5,968 nucleotides of DNA from Pseudobdellovibrionaceae bacterium (GTDB lineage: Bacteria; Bdellovibrionota; Bdellovibrionia; Bdellovibrionales; JAMPXM01), in the NCBI GenBank assembly GCA_913776405.1, contig CAJYOV010000157.1, forward strand, positions 1 to 5,968, given 5' to 3'. Numbering within the stretch: position 1 is the stretch's first letter; each line of letters begins with the position of its first letter. A program made the translations under genes and the position numbers. Of the stretch, positions 5,831-5,968 are shown piece by piece. The notes beneath the pieces are model-generated. The model did not search any database, was not told the DNA's origin, and worked only from the letters and a program-made list of their open reading frames with translations.

Positions 5831-5856
5831 AGGCATCTTGATCGATTTTAGAGAAT

Positions 5857-5933
<77 letters not shown>

Positions 5934-5946
5934 TCCGTGGATGCGC

Positions 5947-5952
5947 ACTATA
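5947..5952 (-). promoter_or_regulatory. -10 element of tRNA-fMet promoter
   Basis: On the minus strand TATAGT (five of six to the sigma-70 consensus) ends 13 nt before the first tRNA base, leaving a leader of a few nucleotides. The matching -35 would fall at or beyond the right edge and cannot be seen. Confidence 0.6.
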
Positions 5953-5968
5953 CTCCGCACGATGATTG

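Overview
The window is chromosomal DNA from a Gram-negative bacterium. The evidence is a lipoprotein signal with a lipobox, a second exported small protein, the proteobacterial AhpC/AhpF pair, and an initiator tRNA whose sequence matches, as far as I can recall it, that of E. coli. The balanced base composition, short intergenic gaps and a 7TMR-DISM type receptor would fit Bdellovibrionota or another former deltaproteobacterial lineage. No single feature proves that placement.

Layout, left to right. (1) Positions 1-1550, minus strand: a large membrane receptor gene that runs off the left edge. It encodes an N-terminal anchor, a periplasmic beta-rich domain, seven membrane helices and a cytoplasmic domain that looks like a degenerate class III nucleotidyl cyclase. 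(2) Positions 1735-2811, plus strand, divergent from it: a putative lipoprotein with an HELGH zinc-peptidase motif. (3) Positions 2821-3111, minus: a 96-residue exported protein with four cysteines, convergent with the lipoprotein gene and only 9 bp from it. (4) Positions 3223-4812, minus: a complete ahpF. (5) Positions 4813-4989: a gap packed with hairpins, including a textbook intrinsic terminator whose T tract ends 16 nt before the ahpF ribosome-binding site. (6) Positions 4990-5505, minus: ahpC that has lost its first 16 codons. The sequence changes abruptly at about 5505-5512 into (7) the 3' end of an unrelated plus-strand gene ending at 5775. (8) A bidirectional terminator at 5798-5830. 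(9) tRNA-fMet at 5857-5933, minus, with a -10 element at the right edge.

Functionally, ahpC and ahpF form the alkyl hydroperoxide reductase system. AhpF moves electrons from NADH through FAD and two CxxC centres to the AhpC peroxidase. In this window the pair is interrupted twice: by a terminator between the genes, suggesting attenuation or independent control of ahpF, and by a breakpoint that removed the ahpC start and promoter. The breakpoint is either a real rearrangement or an assembly chimera, and the sequence alone cannot decide. I see no CRISPR array, insertion sequence or phage gene. The two observations most worth following are the hairpin-rich ahpF leader and the ahpC breakpoint.
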